From Eustoma russellianum (taxonomy: Eukaryota > Streptophyta > Magnoliopsida > Gentianales > Gentianaceae), in NCBI GenBank assembly GCA_036186865.1, contig AP025071.1, forward strand, positions 17,397,953 through 17,461,952: 64,000 nt of DNA. The letters are read 5' to 3'. Shown here piece by piece: positions 58,807 through 64,000 of the stretch; position 1 is the first letter of the stretch; every line of letters starts with the position of its first letter. Under the pieces are notes generated by a model. The model had not been told where the DNA came from. It worked only from the letters and a program-made list of their open reading frames with translations, and ran no database searches. The position numbers and the translations under genes were made by a program.

Positions 58807-60489
58807 CTAGAAATGCCACCCTTTGGCACGACAATATGTCCGTGCGTTTTCTTTTCGACGAGCAACTCTTATTTTCAGAAGAATTTGGTAAGCTGCTTCT
58901 GTTTTGTTGGAAGACACAAGTTTGTTGGTCAGTTTGCTGCAAATAAGTCTACTGGGGCAAAATCCCCTGCGCATAGCTTCTTCCAAGACAGAAACAGCGG
59001 TTGCAAGCTGCCCTACATTGCAAAGCCCATTAATAATGCACTCATACACCTGGATATCAGAAGAATAGCCAGTATCCCGCATCTCATCCCACATTTGCAG
59101 AAGCATACCACATTTACCAAACCTGGAAAGCCGCATAAGCAAAAGCTTATAAGCACTCAATGATATTTTAGATCCAACTTCTCTTGCTTTCTTGTATATC
59201 GTTAACGCGGCATGAGGAGGACCATAGCCACACAATGGCTCGATGAATGAAGTCACTGTTCCAGTAGTTGGAGTAAAGTCATGGCGTAACATCTCATCAA
59301 ACAATTCAAGAGCATCTGCCACTTTACGAACTTTTAGACAGGCAGATATTAGTCTATTGTAAGTATCCATCTCAGGCTTGCAGTTACTGTTTAACATCAA
59401 CCTGTAATATTCAAAAGCTGCATCAATATCACCAACAGCTACAAAATTACTGATCATAGCATTATAGACGTCAGCAGTAAGCATGCATCCATCCTCCAGC
59501 AACTTTGTGAAAATCTTAACAGCGCCATCAATTTGGCGAGCTCTTCCTAAGCCTTCAAGAATATAGCTAAAAGTCCAACTGTCGGGATTTATTCCATGAT
59601 CAATCATAGCTTCCAAATTCTGTTCCAGTTCCCTAACTCTGCCAAATTTCGACCAACCACCAATAATCAAATTGAAAGTCATGCTATCAAATTGGACCTT
59701 TCCTTTCATTTTATTAAGCAGTGAGGTCGCAAGCCTAACATGTGATCGCCGGGTTAGACACCTCAAAAGAACGTTAAATGTCTCAGTTGTGGTCTTCAAC
59801 CCATGGATTTCTACGTTATGAAAAATTTCAATAGCTTTAAATACTTTTCGAGCCCGGACAAAGCTATCCAGAACAATGAAAAGGGTGTCACTTTTCACAG
59901 TTAACCCTTTTTTGCTCATATCAAGAAACACATCCACCATATGGTTAAAATATTTCCTCCGACCTAGGGCCTTGAGAATAACATGGTACATGTTTATATT
60001 CCTTGAAACTTTTGGTTGGTTCGAAGCCCAATGAAAAAACATTATCATTGCGTTGCCACTTAATCTTCCTTGATTAACTACTTTAGCAAATATGTCTTCT
60101 GTCAAATCCACCCCAACATTTGCTAATGCATTCTCAGTTGCAAGTTTGCCTGGGAGTTTTTGAAGAAAAATCCCACGCAATTTATCTTCTGGCTGTAAAA
60201 ACCCATCAACCTTGCTTGCCTCCGAGTCTTTCCAACAAGAATTTATTCTCGGAGGTTTTTGAACTGAAGAGCTGGCCCGAATTGGTAAGATATCGGATAG
60301 TTCATTCAAGATATAAGATTCATCTATGCTACCTGGCTCTTCCACATGGTTATTCAAATGGGGATGCGCCAAATCATTCAGTGCAGGGCCCAAAGTAGAA
60401 TATGAGAACATGAAAATTTTTGGTGACAACCAAAGGGACGCTGATGGTGAAATATACCAAGCGAGTGCTTTGAATCTCATGATTAGCAT
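58807..60489 (-). CDS. P-class pentatricopeptide repeat protein
   Basis: Intact, intronless coding frame of 560 codons, the usual form of plant PPR genes. PPR proteins bind organelle RNA base by base and act in its processing, stability or translation. The N-terminus (MLIMRFKALAWYISPSASLW) is basic and hydroxylated with no acidic residues for over 30 positions, fitting a mitochondrial or plastid presequence. About eleven tandem 34-35-residue PPR motifs follow from about residue 168 to near 545, for example NINMYHVILKALGRR, DSMTFNLIIGGWSKFG, EMDTYNRLISACLKV and DIQVYECIINGLCNVG. No E, DYW or SMR domain is seen, so P class. The sequence before the repeats (LRGIFLQKLPGKLATENAL) recalls the At5g43820 group; I am not certain. 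The start is the first ATG; a second lies three codons on. Confidence 0.92.
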   Translation of the reverse strand: MLIMRFKALAWYISPSASLWLSPKIFMFSYSTLGPALNDLAHPHLNNHVEEPGSIDESYILNELSDILPIRASSSVQKPPRINSCWKDSEASKVDGFLQPEDKLRGIFLQKLPGKLATENALANVGVDLTEDIFAKVVNQGRLSGNAMIMFFHWASNQPKVSRNINMYHVILKALGRRKYFNHMVDVFLDMSKKGLTVKSDTLFIVLDSFVRARKVFKAIEIFHNVEIHGLKTTTETFNVLLRCLTRRSHVRLATSLLNKMKGKVQFDSMTFNLIIGGWSKFGRVRELEQNLEAMIDHGINPDSWTFSYILEGLGRARQIDGAVKIFTKLLEDGCMLTADVYNAMISNFVAVGDIDAAFEYYRLMLNSNCKPEMDTYNRLISACLKVRKVADALELFDEMLRHDFTPTTGTVTSFIEPLCGYGPPHAALTIYKKAREVGSKISLSAYKLLLMRLSRFGKCGMLLQMWDEMRDTGYSSDIQVYECIINGLCNVGQLATAVSVLEEAMRRGFCPSRLICSKLTNKLVSSNKTEAAYQILLKIRVARRKENARTYCRAKGWHF

Positions 60490-60579
60490 TGATCAGGAAA
60501 TATGACCGAGCAAAGAGTAGTACAGATAATACAGACACCTTTTGATGACAATCAAATCATCCACTTCTTCAGTCTGATT

Positions 60580-60600
60580 CACCCTGTTAACCAGCTGCAG
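60580..60600 (-). other. Probable 5'-UTR intron acceptor of the PPR gene
   Basis: Minus strand reads a pyrimidine-rich run ending TTTCTGCAG, then CTGGTTAACAGG, about 100 bases before the ATG. A matching donor could be ACAG-GTACTTG near 61216. This is inference from splice-site look alone. Confidence 0.4.
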
Positions 60601-61780
60601 AAAGAAAAAAGAAAAGTTCCACGATCTATCTAGGAGACCACTCTATCTGATATCAAATTAACAGGGAAAACCTGAATCATATCACCTGCTCTCTTTGCAA
60701 CATCCAATCATGGAAAAATGTTTCTCCAGCTAGAACTCGGTCAATAACAAGTCAACTATGTGAACAATCTTCCAGAAAACAACATTCAATATTATTTTGG
60801 ATTTGAGGTTCATGAAATAAGAAGAGGGCTAATAAGTGAAGAAGGAACTGTGCGGTAATAAGCCTTCTGCATACTGGAAAGAATGGTAGGAAAAATCAAC
60901 TGCTGGCCGTCATCAAACCGACACCAAGCAACTTAATATGCCTCCTATGAGCGATTATTGAGCTGCAAATAAGAGTACAATCATGAGATGGTATCAATAC
61001 CGGCAGATAATAATGAGTCAGCTAAATACATCAATACTAATAAAAGAACCATAACTGTCAAAGCAAAACTCAAAAACTTAAACTTCCAAAAACCAACTGA
61101 ACCGAATTGCAGTCAACGGTGGCATTCTAACGAACAAATAGTAGGCACGAAAACAGTCATACCGAGGAAAAGACTTCGATAGCAAAACAGGACCAAGAAA
61201 TCGAAAAGAAACAAGTACCTGTAGGAAAACATAATCATGAATGGGCAGGGCAGATACCATCGCCTCCAATAAATTAAAAATCACAGTAAGTTAGTCACCA
61301 GGTAACTTGGGCACTGGGGCTCTGAAAAGTTCGAAATATCAGTTAAAGTTCGAAATATCAGTTCAGTAAGGATCAAACTCGATGTCTATGAACTAGTAAA
61401 CATTGGGAATTAGAGATAGAAAAGCTGGGATCTTTCTCCTATTTATCGAATAGCCTAAACCCATGAAAATAGAGAAGCGTTTCAAAAGCTTCAGTCACTT
61501 TACTGAATCAAGTAACCACCGGTAAGAATCCAGAAGTAATCATGCAGAATTGGCAGATGAAACCACACAGTTCTATAAATGAAAATTGACGAAAAAACCA
61601 TACAGATTAGCCAAGATAACACACTGGAAAGGAATTTAACTTACAAGAACAACAATCGTATATCTTTCTCGTAATACTCAAATGAATGGAGAATTCCGGT
61701 TCAAAGATGCAAGTAGCAACCGATTTTGAATCAAAATAATTATGATACTTGTGAAAATTAATGAAGGCGGGTTTAAATAA
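60601..61780. other. Upstream region of the PPR gene
   Basis: No further gene seen. On minus it would hold the 5' leader, possible leader intron and promoter. No clear TATA box could be assigned. Confidence 0.45.
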
Positions 61781-61784
61781 ACCA

Positions 61785-61940
61785 GTAAGGTTGGTGTTTT
61801 GTGGCTTTGAGATTAAAGATTCGAGCAGCAAAAACAGTCTCTTGCACAAAGTACAGGATAAGGCTGCGCAAATCAGATCGAGAAACCATCGGGTCCCTCT
61901 CCATACGCCATCTAGTCCTTCCTCGTACCGTACACAAACT
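61785..61940 (+). mobile_element. Au-like SINE
   Basis: GATTAAAGATTCGAGCAGCA, AAAACAGTCTCTTGCACAAA, GGATAAGGCTGCGCAAATCA and GGGTCCCTCTCCATACGCCA in Au order. The 3' end TAGTCCTTCC is diverged. Confidence 0.75.
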
Positions 61941-62577
61941 CAATGCATTTTTTACTTGTGAAAATTCGTAATGAAAAAATATTCTTAAAATTTTAAAGTC
62001 GATAATGGATTTATCGAAAAATCAACAATCAATTAATAAAGCTTCCAACTTGATGTCCAAGTTCTCTAGCTCTTTTTGTTATAGGACTCATGAAATCAAG
62101 TTGGAACCTTCTTGTGTAGCCATGTGCAAGATGAACCTGAGGTTCATTGGGTTCACCTTATTGAACCTACAATATGAACGTCAGGTACCTTGCGTGTGTG
62201 AGTGCGTTTTTTATTTTGATTTTGTCTCGTTTTCTTGTGATCCTTGTTTCTATGTGTTTGTCATGTAGAAAAACAGGTACATGCTAAATTTCAAGTCAAG
62301 CGGAGTCCCAGAATGAGTTTTAAAGGCATGTTCCCCAAGAGGAGACAAAATGAATGTTGGCTGGAGGTCAAAGAGAATGTTTTTGAAGATGAGGTTTAAA
62401 GGGCATGATCTAGAGAATGTTTAGAGCAACCTTTGTCCAGAGAATGTTTATCCCCAAGGAATGCTTGTCTCAAGAGAATGTTCTATCCAAAGGAATGTTT
62501 GTCTTGAATAATGTTTGTCCCAATGGAATGTTCTATCCAAAGGAATATTTTGAGGAGTTCTTGCATCTCAATTACAT
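61941..62577. other. Non-coding with GGAATGTT repeats
   Basis: Between about 62400 and 62555, seven to eight loose copies of a 20-bp phrase (AAGGAATGTTTGTCC and variants, with GAGAATGTT alternates). Otherwise nothing recognised. Confidence 0.6.
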
Positions 62578-62723
62578 ATAGAGCCGGGGGTCTCACTGGA
62601 AGCAGACTCTCTCTCCCTTGGGACAGAGGTATTGTCTGCCTACCACTTACCCTCCTAAGACCCTAACGATAGCTTTTGTTGTCGTTGGGATATACTGGGT
62701 ACTGATGATGATGATGATGATGA
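62578..62723 (+). mobile_element. TS-like SINE 3' part with (GAT)n tail
   Basis: ATAGAGCCGGGGGTCTCACT, GGAAGCAGACTCTCTC, TACCCTCCTAAGACCCTA and TTGTCGTTGGGATATACTGG, ending GGGTACTGATGATGATG. The closest relative in the window is 55430-55562 on minus. The trinucleotide tail is typical of TS-type SINEs. Confidence 0.78.
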
Positions 62724-64000
62724 TTCTTGCACCTCAATTTCAACCTCTTTTTGAAGACAAGATAGGATGCAATGTCAAGTTTAAATTCAAACCAAATTGA
62801 TCCTACCACATCCATAAAGGGGCCGGCCAACATATCTTCAAACTCAAAGAAACAATTTAACATCATCATCATTTTATGTCACGACCAAATTGAAGAAAGG
62901 ATGAGATTGCAACTCAAAATTCAAACCAAACTTGAATTCAAATTCAAACTCAATTTGAATTCAAACTTTACCCAACTTTTGAATAACATCCTAATCATCA
63001 AATCAGCTCTCCAACACATCATTTGCTACTCCAAGACACGACTGAGCAAGGAGAAATCGGCTGCCATACACAACCAATTTTAGCAAGATTTTTGTTTTAG
63101 TTTTGAATTTCAAACAATTATCAACTTTCAAATTCTTTTCAAATGTTTCCTAGGTAGTTTTTAGAGATTACATCTGATTTCTCTAGGCTTAATAGGCATC
63201 CATCTTGTATTAAATAAGGCCTTTCGGCCATGTGAAGGAGGTAGCACATTTATGAAATATTTTCTATCTTTTCTCTATATCTTGTGAGACTTTGTTTTCT
63301 TGATTTTGCACTAAAAACCTAGGTTATTATCCTTCAAAGTTAAGCATTTTGAAGGTGTTGCCATTATTCTAAGGTGCCGTCCAGGAGGGCCACATGGTTT
63401 GCCTGATCAACGACCATCTTGAAGTCTTTGTTCATGCTCGATTGAACCAACCGTTTTCATCACTAAGGAAGCAAGGGGAAGTCTTCTTCCTTGTGCCTAA
63501 ACCGTAGTGTAGGACATTTGGAGGATGGATAGTTTATGAGCCCACGGTATTCACGCATCACTGAGGCGTTCTTCACATCGAAAGATCATGTGGATAAGAA
63601 ATATACAGAATTTATTGCTGTAAACCTACGAGAATCAACAAAGTTAAAGGCTCCAAAGTTGTTACTACAGGGAAAACTCTCTGACACTCAAGTCAGTTGT
63701 GGTTTTGTTCATGTTTGGCATTTAACGTATGCTGGAATTTAGAGAAGCATGTCTCTTAGTAGGAATTTCTAGTGGTTCGAGAATAATGTTCCTTGATTTT
63801 GTCTAAACATGCCTTCTGTCGGGTGCTGTTAATTCCTTTTATACTATGTGGCTGACCAATGCATGTTTGAAGTTTCCTAGTGCTTTCACGTGTTCTGCCC
63901 TACGTATGCTTGGCTGTAAAGTGTCGATAAGTTGTCACCATGTGTCGCTGTGCACGATGAAGATGCTTGCATGGCCGAGCTGAATTCGTAGGCCTTCTGC
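62724..64000. other. LTR-like non-coding region, borders not found
   Basis: Contains repeated AATTCAAA-type words (about 62915-62970), a TATA-like TATTAAATAAGG near 63210 with CTTTCGGCCATG after it, and no domain-bearing frame. The look is that of a long LTR or its leader reaching the window end, but neither TG/CA borders nor a partner copy are visible. Confidence 0.35.

Noticed and set aside
62880..63100. LTR border at TGTCACGACC
   Set aside because: No partner copy, no CA end and no target duplication could be found in the window.

Overview
The window looks like nuclear DNA of a flowering plant, probably a eudicot. It holds plant Ty1/copia and Ty3/gypsy LTR retrotransposons with 5-bp target duplications, tRNA-derived plant SINEs (Au-like and TS-like), a P-class pentatricopeptide repeat (PPR) gene, and a decayed PDR-type ABCG transporter with plant intron borders. 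The species cannot be named from the sequence. A 10-base N run at 33373-33382 marks an assembly gap.

Layout. 1-15.15 kb is a nest. An older copia element (no 5' LTR in view, 3' LTR near 14896) is split by a SIRE-like copia element with LTRs of about 3 kb (802-12100, target duplication CCTTC). 15.17-16.75 kb is a non-coding segment with a second copy at 31.93-32.96 kb. The first copy carries two small MITE-like insertions whose empty sites are seen in the second. 18.41-26.26 kb is a minus-strand, pol-less Ty3/gypsy element of Tat-like type (TSD CACTT, 823-bp LTRs). It has a gag remnant, about 30 copies of a 63-bp twin-hairpin repeat, and an antisense spliced gene with its own TATA box and poly(A) signal. 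27.8-29.0 kb is a four-copy 301-bp tandem repeat. 29.55-30.65 kb is an older gag/protease remnant of the same retroelement lineage. 33.47 to about 36.05 kb is a probable solo LTR. 37.39 to about 47.72 kb is a decayed minus-strand copia element with short LTRs, interrupted exactly at its primer-binding site by another minus-strand copia element (41358-47505, TSD TAGAT). 49.2-55.3 kb is the ABCG/PDR pseudogene, one exon of which is split by a 3.69-kb solo LTR (TSD GCAGT). 55.6-56.9 kb holds one more copia remnant. 58.8-60.5 kb is the only intact host gene seen, a 560-codon PPR protein. The rest is SINE-bearing non-coding DNA.

How it fits together. Almost everything is transposon debris. Many premature stops are explained by C-to-T or G-to-A transitions (CAA to TAA, CGA to TGA, TGG to TGA or TAG), as expected for long-methylated, silenced plant DNA. 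The most unusual unit is the 18.4-26.3 kb element, which combines an antisense spliced gene, a structured 63-bp array and no polymerase. No CRISPR array, tRNA or rRNA gene was found, and nothing that qualifies as a wholly new pathway.
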